Origin: JBKJUK01 sp046590705
GTDB lineage: Bacteria > Acidobacteriota > Thermoanaerobaculia > Gp7-AA8
NCBI GenBank assembly: GCA_046590705.1
Contig: JBKJUK010000290.1
Span: forward strand, 1-11,225
Length of the DNA: 11,225 bases
Direction: 5' to 3'
Under the pieces are notes generated by a model. That model was not told the origin of the DNA. It did no database searches and saw only the letters and a program-made list of their open reading frames with translations. A program made the position numbers and the translations under genes. Shown piece after piece: positions 1 to 9,173 of the stretch (position 1 is its first letter; every line of letters starts with the position of its first letter).

Positions 1-944
1 GCGATGTCTGCAGAACGCATGGCCATGAAGACACCCGTCGAGAAGATCGGGTCGATGAATCCCGCCGCATCTCCGACCAGCGCGTAATTCGGACCGACCA
101 GATTCTGCACGCGGTACGAGAAATCTTTCCGCGCATGAATCTTCGTGACCCGTCGAGCTTCTTTCATGCGTGCTGCTACATACGAAGAACTCGCGATGGT
201 CGCGTCGAGCAATTCTTCGGCCTCGAGTCCGGAATTCGTGTATTCATCCCGATCGACGACGAGACCGATACTGGTGATCTTTTCGTTCACCGGAATCATC
301 CAGATCCAGGCGTTCTTGAGGATCACGATGACCGTGTTCCCCACATTCCTCCCCATCCCGCCTGGAACGACGTTCTCGAAATGAGCGAAGAAGGAGACTT
401 TCTTCAGATCCGGCGATTCGACTTTCCTGGAGTGACGCGAACCGATGAGAGTCCCATGGCCGCTGGCATCGATGGTAAAGCGTGCCTCGTGCCGGCTCAC
501 GATTCCCGCACTGTCGCGCGCTGTGACGAAGGCGCGATCGGGATCAGAGAGGTCGACCTCGGTCACTGTAGTTTCCTGCCGCACATCGACCCCGCAGCTG
601 GCGGCGTTCGATAGGAGTACGTCATCGAACTCCGCGCGGCTAACCTGAAACGAGCGGGAGTACTCAGGCGGGAGATTTTTATCAAAGCGAAACGTGTACT
701 TCTTCTGTCCGTCGGCGGTGACGAATTCCGCACCGAATTTCGGCAGGAAATTTCCGCCTGACAGACGTTCCCAGATACCGAGTCGCTTGAACAGTTCGTT
801 GCTGTATGGCAACAGCGACTCGCCGATCTGGAATCTGGGAAATCGATCCTTTTCCAGAAGCAGCACCGAGTGCCCACGCTGCGCGAGCAGAGTTGCGCTG
901 GTTGCGCCGCCCGGACCCCCGCCGATCACTATGACGTCATACAT
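1..944 (-). CDS. Flavin-dependent halogenase-like protein, first of two (3' end cut by window edge)
   Basis: Reading back from ATG at 944 gives 314 uninterrupted codons that run off the left edge, so roughly the last quarter is missing. The protein opens MYDVIVIGGGPGGAT, a Rossmann FAD-binding motif (residues 1-15). FPRFQIGESLLP follows at about 35-46, as in flavin halogenases. Lys69 sits in PKFGAEF, matching the K-x-G position of the catalytic lysine in this family. W213-I-W215-M-I-P218 is the WxWxIP signature, and GDAAGFIDPIFSTG (291-304) is the second FAD motif. Family knowledge: such enzymes use FADH2, oxygen and halide to chlorinate or brominate aromatic or pyrrolic substrates, often carrier-bound, and need a flavin reductase. 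None is visible here. The start has a weak GGA six bases upstream. It diverges from the AMP ligase at 1121. A non-halogenating flavoprotein oxidoreductase of the same superfamily is the main alternative. Confidence 0.86.
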   Translation of the reverse strand, partial: MYDVIVIGGGPGGATSATLLAQRGHSVLLLEKDRFPRFQIGESLLPYSNELFKRLGIWERLSGGNFLPKFGAEFVTADGQKKYTFRFDKNLPPEYSRSFQVSRAEFDDVLLSNAASCGVDVRQETTVTEVDLSDPDRAFVTARDSAGIVSRHEARFTIDASGHGTLIGSRHSRKVESPDLKKVSFFAHFENVVPGGMGRNVGNTVIVILKNAWIWMIPVNEKITSIGLVVDRDEYTNSGLEAEELLDATIASSSYVAARMKEARRVTKIHARKDFSYRVQNLVGPNYALVGDAAGFIDPIFSTGVFMAMRSADI

Positions 945-1026
945 TTGTAATCCAAAATCCGATTTGATGTTGGGGCAGTATCCCAGAAATGCAGCAGACG
1001 CGTTGTGACCTCCGCCACATCGGCTT

Positions 1027-1101
1027 CCCCCGCCTCTCGCACAGAGTTTCTGCTGCGGGCGCGGAGAGAGAGACGAAACGCCGCGTGAAATGCGGGTAAA
1101 C
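1027..1101. repeat. Dispersed two-part intergenic repeat, copy A
   Basis: This lies in the gap between the divergent halogenase and AMP-ligase genes. CCCGC followed by CTCGCACAGAGTTTC and TGCTGCGGGC (to 1060) is matched by a second site near 8034-8067. The closing motif GAAATGCGGGTAAAC (1087-1101) resembles GAAATGCAGGTTAAT at 8123-8137. The GCGGG in the closing motif can pair with the opening CCCGC, giving loosely inverted ends. It may be a degenerate miniature mobile element or a shared regulatory structure, and the sequence does not decide between them. It sits directly upstream of the ligase start. Confidence 0.5.
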
Positions 1102-1120
1102 TTTGCCTTCAGTCGATCCG

Positions 1121-2518
1121 ATGCGAACCCCCCAGGACTCATCCGCGATTTTTTCAACGTTCGAGAAGCTGACCGCTGACTCACCCGCGGCTTCTGCCAT
1201 GATTTCCGGCGACGACGCCTCGACTATCACCAGAACGCAGTTGCTCTCCCGAAGCGACGCGATCGCCGCACTGCTCGAGAGCAAGGGGCTGCAACGAGGC
1301 GACCTTCTGGCCGTTCAGCTGCCGAACTCGCCCGATTTTGTAGCTTCCTTCCTGGCCTCGCTCAGGCTTGGAACGTCCTTCGTTCCCATTGACCGCGACG
1401 CGCGCGAATCTGAGGCTTCGACCGTACTGTCAGCATTCGCTGTTCGCGGTTTCCTCACTCGTCCCGAAGGTGACTCGCTGCCTTCCTTGTCGATGAGCGA
1501 AAACGAAACTGCGGTCGCGGCTTCGACTTATCCACTCATCAAACTCACCTCCGGGTCATCAGGTCTTCCCCGCGGCGTACTGACCTCTGAAAAGAATCTT
1601 CTCGCGGACTGCTCGAATATCTGCAGATCGATGAAGATCACCGCCGATGACCTCAACCTCGGGGCAATTCCGTTTTCCCACTCCTACGGATTCTCGAACC
1701 TGGTCATGCCGCTGCTGACCGAGGGAACTGCTCTGGTATGGTCGAACAACTACCTGCCACTCTCACTGCTCGAACTCTCGAACCGGTTCCGCTGCACCGT
1801 CGTGCCGGGCATCCCGATGATGTATGAGCACCTCGCGCAGCTCACGCATGACGACGGACGGTTCGAGACGGTGAAAACTTTCATCTCCGCAGGTGCCCCG
1901 CTTTCCGCAGGTGCGTCGCTCAGATTCCGCGAACGCTTCGGACAGTCGGTTCACACGTTCTACGGTTGTAGCGAAACCGGGGGGATTTCATATGACCGGG
2001 AAGGAAACGCTGTCGAACGGGGGAATGCCGGTACTGCACTGACGGGCGTAATTCTCTCGCTGACAACCGCGGGGCGTCTGCGGGTTCAGAGCGATGCCGT
2101 GGCCAGAGGTTATCTGCGTGCGGCTGCAGTCGATGAACCGAATTTTCCGGAACCGGGAACCTTCATTACCGACGATCTGGTACGCCTCGATTCGGGCGGC
2201 GAACTTCGACTGCACGGCCGGCTCGGGGACCTCATCAATACCGCGGGGAAGAAGGTGAATCCACGAGAGGTGGAGCAGGTCATCCTGCAAATTGCAGGTG
2301 TGCGCGAAGTCAGGGTGTACGGCGAGGAAGCGGGTGCGCGCGGATCGGTGGTGGCTGCGGTGGTCGTTGCTGATCCTGCCGTCACGCGTGAACAAATTCG
2401 AGCGTGGTGTGGTGTCCGCCTCTCCTCGCACAAAGTGCCGCGGATCATCAAGCTGGCGGACTCGATCCCGCTCGATGATCGGGGAAAGATCAAAAGGTCG
2501 GCGCTGGCCAACCTCTGA
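1121..2518 (+). CDS. AMP-dependent synthetase/ligase (ANL superfamily, acyl-CoA synthetase-like)
   Basis: This 465-aa protein would adenylate a carboxylic acid and pass it to CoA or a carrier-protein thiol. Family motifs appear in order: P-loop TSGSSGLPRG (143-152, with Arg where Lys is usual), FSHSYGF (185-191), YGCSETGG (281-288), TDD (350-352, ribose-binding Asp), RLGDLINTAGKKVNPREVE (367-385, hinge region) and GKIKR with the probable catalytic Lys456. The length is a little short for the family, but both the N-terminal and C-terminal subdomains are present. No signal peptide or fused carrier domain is seen. ATG 1121 is preferred. An in-frame TTG at 1103 would add six residues, and neither has a strong Shine-Dalgarno. 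The gene diverges from one halogenase-like gene and converges on another, which suggests it activates an acid in the same pathway. The substrate cannot be read from sequence alone. A fatty-acyl or aryl-CoA ligase is also possible. Confidence 0.88.
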   Translation: MRTPQDSSAIFSTFEKLTADSPAASAMISGDDASTITRTQLLSRSDAIAALLESKGLQRGDLLAVQLPNSPDFVASFLASLRLGTSFVPIDRDARESEASTVLSAFAVRGFLTRPEGDSLPSLSMSENETAVAASTYPLIKLTSGSSGLPRGVLTSEKNLLADCSNICRSMKITADDLNLGAIPFSHSYGFSNLVMPLLTEGTALVWSNNYLPLSLLELSNRFRCTVVPGIPMMYEHLAQLTHDDGRFETVKTFISAGAPLSAGASLRFRERFGQSVHTFYGCSETGGISYDREGNAVERGNAGTALTGVILSLTTAGRLRVQSDAVARGYLRAAAVDEPNFPEPGTFITDDLVRLDSGGELRLHGRLGDLINTAGKKVNPREVEQVILQIAGVREVRVYGEEAGARGSVVAAVVVADPAVTREQIRAWCGVRLSSHKVPRIIKLADSIPLDDRGKIKRSALANL

Positions 2519-2522
2519 AGAA

Positions 2523-4103
2523 TCACTTGTAGCTGGTAGGTTTCAGAACCGGTGAAGGTCTCATCCCGGCTTTCCTGCCGAACCCGAGAAGCCGCTTGAA
2601 CTGCAGGCGTATGCCGTCGACTTCTGCGTACAGCCACATCTTCAAGCCGCGAAGCGCCATCTGCATCGGGGCCAGGTTCAGATTGAAGTAAGCCTTGTAA
2701 CGGCGATTGTCGTTTCTCCGACCTTCCTCTCCCACCTCGCGACGCAGCAACGCGAGATCCCTGAAACGACGATTATAGAAACGCATCATGTGGTAGCTGA
2801 GGAAAGCGGGTTTCGGTCCGAGGACCGGCATCCAGAAGAAACGTTTCAGGAATCGGTAGGCCGGCATCACTACGAAGATGTAGTACTGGGCGGTATCGAG
2901 AATGAAGGACGCGGTGAGCAGGTCGGCCTCACCCATGTAGAAATATTTGTCGCGATAGGCGGCTTCGAAAAAGCGCCGATACGAGCGAACGAAGGTGACG
3001 TTGTGCTCGGCGATCTGCGCGTCCGACAGCGATCCCATCGCATCGTCCTTGATGATTGCTGCCGTGGCCTCCACTGAGAAAGCAGCGTGATCGAGGCCGG
3101 GTGAGTAATACGGATCGAGAAATGAAGCAGCGTCACCCACAAGTGCCCACCCGCGCCCCATGTAGGCTGTCGCGTAGTAGGGAAGCTGCGAGTAGAAGCG
3201 TAGATCCTCCGCGCGGTGCGAAGCGCCTTCGAGAAGTTCGCGGAGCGCAGGAATGTCACGAAGAAACGCGAGGTAATCTGCTTCACGCTCGCGACTCTCA
3301 TGCAGCTTGACGATGCGCTTGTCGAAGACTACGCCGATGCTGGTCTCGCCGTTGCCCAGTGGAATCACCCAGATCCAATAGCCGAATCCCATGTAGTGAT
3401 TGGTCCCGAGACGTCTGGATCCTATATTTCTGGTGCCGAGTGCGGGGTAACGAAGCGCAGCAATCTCATCGATATTCTGAACGTTTTTCCATCGAGCCCA
3501 GACCGCGGCGGTGGGATGGTCATCATTCTTCTGGATGAGTCCCAGCCTTTTCCCGAGGAAGTTCATTCGGCCCGAAGCATCGATGACCCACCTGCAGGTC
3601 ACTTCAATGGTTTCGCCGTTCCGCTCGATGCTCAGCCGGTTCGAGAAATCACCGATTTCCACGTCGCGGATTCGGGCAGGTCGCCAGAGTTCCGCGCCTT
3701 CGGCCGCAGCAGTGGAAAGGAGATGTTCGTCGAGCACGTCCCGGCGCAACTGGAAGGCGGGCACGGAACTGCGCAGGAAACCGCCCGATTCGGTGGCGTT
3801 CTCGTGGGAGGTCACTTTCTCATTCGAGAACCAGTACCGAAGACCCTCTTTCGGCAGATGTTCGCGCTCGAGATGATTCCAGAGTCCGAGGCGCCGGGTG
3901 AGAAACATGGCCGACATCTCCGTCGTCGCTTCTCCGACTTTCTCATCGAAGGCCTCAGCTTTCTCGATGATGAGCACTCGCAGCTCGGGGCTGTCACGTC
4001 GTAGCAGGAGAGCCTGGGCAGCTCCGGAGAATGCTCCCCCGATGATCACTACATCGTAGTGATTGGTCTGCTGGAGTCTTTCAGCCATTTCCATCGTCAA
4101 CAT
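2523..4103 (-). CDS. Flavin-dependent halogenase-like protein, second of two
   Basis: This complete 526-aa flavoprotein is in the usual size range of flavin halogenases. HYDVVIIGGAFSGAAQ (16-30) is the FAD-binding motif with Ala in place of the middle Gly of GxGxxG. VGEAT (56-60) corresponds to the GES/GEA segment. Lys85 in LPKEGLRYWF matches the K-x-G lysine. W243-I-W245-V-I-P248 is the WxWxIP signature, and GDAASFLDP (323-331) is the C-terminal FAD motif. The last 170 residues are aromatic and basic, consistent with a substrate or membrane-contacting cap. Starts at 4103, 4094 and 4088 are all in frame. 4103 is chosen as the longest that does not run into the DedA promoter region, though the open frame continues to 4577 over the dedA gene. 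The protein is clearly diverged from the first halogenase-like protein, so it is not a recent duplicate. A flavin oxidoreductase without halogenating activity remains possible. Confidence 0.87.
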   Translation of the reverse strand: MLTMEMAERLQQTNHYDVVIIGGAFSGAAQALLLRRDSPELRVLIIEKAEAFDEKVGEATTEMSAMFLTRRLGLWNHLEREHLPKEGLRYWFSNEKVTSHENATESGGFLRSSVPAFQLRRDVLDEHLLSTAAAEGAELWRPARIRDVEIGDFSNRLSIERNGETIEVTCRWVIDASGRMNFLGKRLGLIQKNDDHPTAAVWARWKNVQNIDEIAALRYPALGTRNIGSRRLGTNHYMGFGYWIWVIPLGNGETSIGVVFDKRIVKLHESREREADYLAFLRDIPALRELLEGASHRAEDLRFYSQLPYYATAYMGRGWALVGDAASFLDPYYSPGLDHAAFSVEATAAIIKDDAMGSLSDAQIAEHNVTFVRSYRRFFEAAYRDKYFYMGEADLLTASFILDTAQYYIFVVMPAYRFLKRFFWMPVLGPKPAFLSYHMMRFYNRRFRDLALLRREVGEEGRRNDNRRYKAYFNLNLAPMQMALRGLKMWLYAEVDGIRLQFKRLLGFGRKAGMRPSPVLKPTSYK

Positions 4104-4219
4104 CGTATACGAAAGTGCTGTTCCATTCGGACGTAGCGGCCGATGCAGACGGAATTCCTGGAGGGCGCCCTCAACCGGTCTGGCGCACCTCCTGCTAGTA
4201 TTCGCGCTCGATCGCGAGA

Positions 4220-4224
4220 AGGGG
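4220..4224 (+). promoter_or_regulatory. Shine-Dalgarno that decides the DedA start
   Basis: AGGGG, within AGAAGGGG, ends eight bases before the in-frame TTG at 4233. That spacing is close to ideal. It is too near the alternative GTG at 4224, which it overlaps, and far downstream of the in-frame ATG at 4143. Confidence 0.6.
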
Positions 4225-4232
4225 TGCCCGGT

Positions 4233-4853
4233 TTGGAAACACTGAAGGATTTGTTTCACCTTGTAACCGATGTGGAAGGGATGATTCGCTGGGGCGGACT
4301 GCTTGCCCTCGCCATCATCGTCTTCACCGAAACCGGCCTCATGATCGGGTTTTTTCTCCCTGGTGATTCCCTTCTGGTCACGGCCGGACTTTTCGCCGCG
4401 AAAGGTGACCTGAATATCGTCACACTGAATCTGGTGCTCATGGCCATGGCCATTCTCGGAGATGCCACCGGATACATGATCGGAAAAAAGCTCGGTCCAG
4501 CGCTTTTCAAACGTGAAGACTCGCTGCTCTTCAAGAAGAAGCATCTTCTCAAGACCCAGGAGTTCTACGACAAGCACGGCGGGAAGACCATCATCATCGC
4601 CCGCTTCGTCCCGGTGATCCGAACCTTCGCGCCGGTCGTGGCCGGAATCGGCAACATGCCCTACCGCCGCTTCGCGTTTTTCAACATCATCGGAGGAATC
4701 GGCTGGGTCTTCTCAATGACCATGATCGGCTACAGCCTGATCAAGCTCTTCCCCGACATCGAAAAGCACATCCACATCGTGATCATCGTAGTGATCGTGC
4801 TGTCGATATTGCCAGCGGTATTTGAGGTTCTTAGGGCGCGGCGAAATTCGTAA
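4233..4853 (+). CDS. DedA-family inner-membrane protein
   Basis: This 206-aa integral membrane protein of the DedA/SNARE-associated (VTT) family is linked in other bacteria to lipid-carrier recycling and membrane homeostasis. FTETGLMIGFFLPGDSLL (31-48) is the N-terminal re-entrant motif. ARFVPVIRTFAPVVAGIGNM (123-142) is the family core. Glu33, Asp45, Arg124 and Arg130 have the same spacing as the functionally required Glu39, Asp51, Arg130 and Arg136 of E. coli YqjA, offset by six throughout. Hydrophobic segments lie near 20-42, 62-86, 132-172 and 181-198. TTG 4233 is chosen because AGAAGGGG precedes it by eight bases and the resulting length is typical. Starting at ATG 4143 would add 30 residues with no family similarity. 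It diverges from the second halogenase-like gene, with a 129-base gap. A TGCTAGTAT sequence at 4193-4201 could be an extended -10 element, but no good -35 is seen. Confidence 0.9.
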   Translation: METLKDLFHLVTDVEGMIRWGGLLALAIIVFTETGLMIGFFLPGDSLLVTAGLFAAKGDLNIVTLNLVLMAMAILGDATGYMIGKKLGPALFKREDSLLFKKKHLLKTQEFYDKHGGKTIIIARFVPVIRTFAPVVAGIGNMPYRRFAFFNIIGGIGWVFSMTMIGYSLIKLFPDIEKHIHIVIIVVIVLSILPAVFEVLRARRNS

Positions 4854-4864
4854 AGCGGGCCGGA

Positions 4865-4884
4865 GGCCGGGGGCCGGGGTCGGG
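4865..4884 (+). repeat. GC-rich GGCCGGGGGC element, copy 1
   Basis: A 20-base G/C-rich sequence starts 11 bases after the DedA stop codon. Its perfect reverse complement lies at 5078-5097, just past the secA stop, and the first ten bases recur after the last gene at 11216. Each copy reads away from the 3' end of the gene it follows. Confidence 0.7.
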
Positions 4885-4930
4885 CGGCAAAGCCCTGCGG
4901 AGAAGTCATGGACATACGTCGCTGGCTGTT

Positions 4931-4988
4931 TTTCTTACTTCGACGTTCTGCGTTCTGCGTTCTGAGTTCTGCGTTCTGCGTTCATCAG
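4931..4988 (+). repeat. Heptamer tandem array (GTTCTGC x5) with conserved flanks
   Basis: Five 7-base units (GTTCTGC, GTTCTGC, GTTCTGA, GTTCTGC, GTTCTGC) occupy 4945-4979, followed by GTTCATCAG. A flank TTTCTTACTTC sits at 4931-4941. The same flank and closing sequence recur around a shorter array at 9488-9531, and 23 bases at 4966-4988 are identical to 9509-9531. That makes this a dispersed repeat family with variable unit number rather than a one-off simple repeat. There are no spacers, so it is not a CRISPR. Confidence 0.75.
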
Positions 4989-5016
4989 TGTGGCCTTCGA
5001 AGTGAGTGGGTCCCGT

Positions 5017-5036
5017 CACAGGCAGGACTGCCTGTG
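5017..5036. repeat. Perfect palindrome hairpin (9-bp stem)
   Basis: CACAGGCAG-GA-CTGCCTGTG is a perfect inverted repeat between the convergent DedA and secA genes. It would form a stable hairpin in transcripts from either strand, but neither side carries a T-run, so it is not a classical intrinsic terminator. It resembles the short REP-like palindromes scattered in some environmental genomes. It could protect the 3' end of the message or end transcription in both directions. Confidence 0.55.
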
Positions 5037-5077
5037 CTCCACCATCGCGTCGAGCCATTTCTCTGCGCGCTCTAACT

Positions 5078-5106
5078 CCCGACCCCGGCCCCCGGCCCCC
5101 GGCCGA
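5078..5106 (-). repeat. GC-rich GGCCGGGGGC element, copy 2
   Basis: Bases 5078-5097 are the exact reverse complement of 4865-4884, and one more GGCCGGGGG unit extends it toward the secA stop, which is nine bases away. Together with copy 1 it encloses a 261-base intergenic block filled by the heptamer array and the hairpin. Confidence 0.7.
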
Positions 5107-5114
5107 GTCAATCT

Positions 5115-7859
<2,745 letters not shown>

Positions 7860-8033
7860 CTGTGGGACATCCTTATGTACAGGCGATCAGCGCCGGGAAG
7901 GCCGCGCGGGGGAGATCAGCGCGATCGAATCCGGAACAGCAAGCGTATCAAACGGGTAAAGGGGCAACAACAATCCCGCCACCCTCCTGGTACGACAGCA
8001 TCGGGGCAAGAGTACTCGCTGCGACAGACAGTC
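7860..8033 (-). promoter_or_regulatory. secA upstream region, weak promoter candidate
   Basis: This is the leader and likely promoter zone of secA. Reading toward secA, TTGTTG about 18 bases upstream of GATACG, within the segment near 7943-7976, is the best sigma-70-like pairing seen, but the -10 match is only three of six. The Shine-Dalgarno AAGGA is at 7870-7874. GATCAGCGC occurs twice (near 7883 and 7914). No attenuator or secretion-responsive upstream gene resembling E. coli secM was found. Confidence 0.3.
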
Positions 8034-8138
8034 GACCCGCATTCTCACAGAGTTTCCTGCTGCGGGCCTGGATATCGGCACGCGGCTTCGCTGCAGGACG
8101 TCCTCGCGACGCATCCATCGGAGAAATGCAGGTTAATT
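8034..8138. repeat. Dispersed two-part intergenic repeat, copy B
   Basis: ACCCGCATTCTC (8035-8046) runs into ACAGAGTTTCCTGCTGCGGGC (to 8067), matching copy A with one extra C. The right end GAGAAATGCAGGT (8121-8133) is the near-perfect reverse complement of the left end, so this copy shows clear inverted termini about 75 bases apart. The right end overlaps the TAA stop of the M50 gene at 8133-8135, so the element may have supplied that stop codon. Confidence 0.55.
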
Positions 8139-8981
8139 CTGCAGCGCTAGAATTCGGAGATGCGTGATGACGGTCTGAAGTCCGAGAAAAAGCAGCAGGG
8201 CAAAGTACGGAACCGCGATGGCCGCACGCTGATAGCCGGTAACCTGATAGAAATCTGTCGATTGCTCGTCCTTGATGGCCTTGTAAACCTGGAAGACTGA
8301 CAGAACCAGGACCAGCAGCAGCAGCGGACTCTTCTGGGTAATCATCACTCCCAGCAGCGCCAGGCCCCCGAAGACCCACATCCACTTCGAAATCGATCCG
8401 GCGATACGGCCACCATCGAGAGGACCGATGGGTAGCAGATTCAATAGGTTCAGCACGTAGCCCGCATGGGCCAGCACGAGGTAAAGGAAATCTCCCGATG
8501 AGAGATAGACCATGTAGCAGATGGCCGATGCGATGGTACCGACGACCGGGCCCGCCAGCCCGATCTGGGCGTCATCGTAGGCACTCCGCGGCTGATCTTT
8601 CAGCGCGACAGCTCCACCGACGAAAGGAATGAAGACCATGGCACTCGCTCGCAATCCCTTGAGACGAATCACGAACGCGTGTCCGAGTTCGTGCACGAGT
8701 GTCAGCAGAACGAATCCAACAGCGAAAGGAAATCCAATTTTGTAGGCGTAGACGATGATGGTTACCACCATCGATCCGCCGGCGATTGCAAATTGGGCGA
8801 TGCTGAATCCCTCCAGCGGATTCACCATCAGCAACTTGCTTTTCCCGACCAGCAGGAACAGAAATGCCTTGAGCTTGAGCAGCAGAAATCCAGCACCGAC
8901 AGCGAACCAGATGAATGCCCGCAAAAAGCTCCGCTTCGCCGCTGGCTCGACGTCAGCTCGCGCCGGTTTCACGTCGAGCAT
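8133..8981 (-). CDS. Site-2-protease-like M50 family membrane metalloprotease
   Basis: This 282-aa polytopic protein carries H97-E98-L99-G100-H101, the zinc-binding HExxH motif inside a hydrophobic helix, and NLLPIGPLDGGR (181-192), in which Asp189 is the third zinc ligand of the M50 (site-2 protease/SpoIVFB-type) family. Hydrophobic segments lie near 23-45, 66-100, 115-127, 140-160, 165-187, 203-236 and 247-272. No PDZ or CBS domain is present, so it is a minimal form. Family role: cleavage of substrates within the membrane, often a step in regulated release of anti-sigma or transcription factors. The target here is unknown, and no anti-sigma gene is adjacent. The start is ATG 8981, where similarity begins. 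The open frame continues upstream to 9176 through repeat sequence, so the longer version is unlikely. No strong Shine-Dalgarno precedes it. The stop lies inside a repeat element. Confidence 0.88.
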   Translation of the reverse strand: MLDVKPARADVEPAAKRSFLRAFIWFAVGAGFLLLKLKAFLFLLVGKSKLLMVNPLEGFSIAQFAIAGGSMVVTIIVYAYKIGFPFAVGFVLLTLVHELGHAFVIRLKGLRASAMVFIPFVGGAVALKDQPRSAYDDAQIGLAGPVVGTIASAICYMVYLSSGDFLYLVLAHAGYVLNLLNLLPIGPLDGGRIAGSISKWMWVFGGLALLGVMITQKSPLLLLVLVLSVFQVYKAIKDEQSTDFYQVTGYQRAAIAVPYFALLLFLGLQTVITHLRILALQN

Positions 8982-9081
8982 TGAGTCTACTGGGGTGGTT
9001 TCAGAAATTGGACTGCTCCGCGTTTCGATACAACGGGTTCTTTTACGCGTTATTCCGAATCGGGAGTGCAATTCCGGTTTA
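8982..9081. other. Gene-poor spacer upstream of the M50 gene
   Basis: This is the left portion of a 593-base gap between the M50 start and the next gene. No coding potential or recognisable RNA was seen here. It should hold the M50 promoter, but no convincing -35/-10 pair stood out. The rest of the gap (9082-9574) is accounted for by the inverted REP-like elements, the transposase relic and the second heptamer repeat listed separately. Confidence 0.4.
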
Positions 9082-9164
9082 CCCGCGCCCGGAGGCGCGA
9101 ACAGAGGGTGGCCGGTGGCAAGCGCAATCATGTACGCGCCACGGCAGGGGCGCCAGTGGAGATC
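9082..9164 (-). repeat. REP-like palindromic element, inverted and degenerate copy
   Basis: On the minus strand this is a shortened, diverged version of the element at 9289-9408. Matching blocks in order are CGCGCC-GGAGGCGCG (9084-9099, a 6-bp hairpin), GCCGGTGG-AAGCGC (near 9111-9124) and GGCAGGGGCGCCAG (9143-9156) followed by GATC. The central GCGC stem is partly lost. It sits head-to-head with the fuller copy, with a transposase relic between them. Confidence 0.65.
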
Positions 9165-9173
9165 GGACATCTC

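Noticed and set aside
135..614. 159-codon plus-strand frame near the left edge
   Set aside because: Lies opposite the first halogenase-like gene, whose uninterrupted minus frame has clear FAD and WxWxIP motifs.
937..1284. 115-codon minus-strand frame over the divergent gap
   Set aside because: Overlaps the ligase N-terminus antisense and the repeat element; no motif.
3216..4004. 262-codon plus-strand frame opposite the second halogenase-like gene
   Set aside because: Antisense shadow; the minus-strand frame carries all family motifs.
2523..4577. 684-residue version of the second halogenase-like protein starting at 4577
   Set aside because: The extra 158 N-terminal residues are read antisense to the DedA gene and show no family similarity; the FAD motif begins just after 4103.
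4945..4979. Possible CRISPR-like array
   Set aside because: Units are 7 bases, directly adjacent and without spacers; a simple tandem repeat.
4908..5075. 55-codon frame beginning MDIRRWLFF with GGAG upstream
   Set aside because: It runs through the heptamer array and the hairpin, so its sequence is explained by repeats; no recognisable protein.
5078..5106. Intrinsic terminator for secA
   Set aside because: The sequence is GC-rich but has no clean stem with a T-tail on the secA strand.
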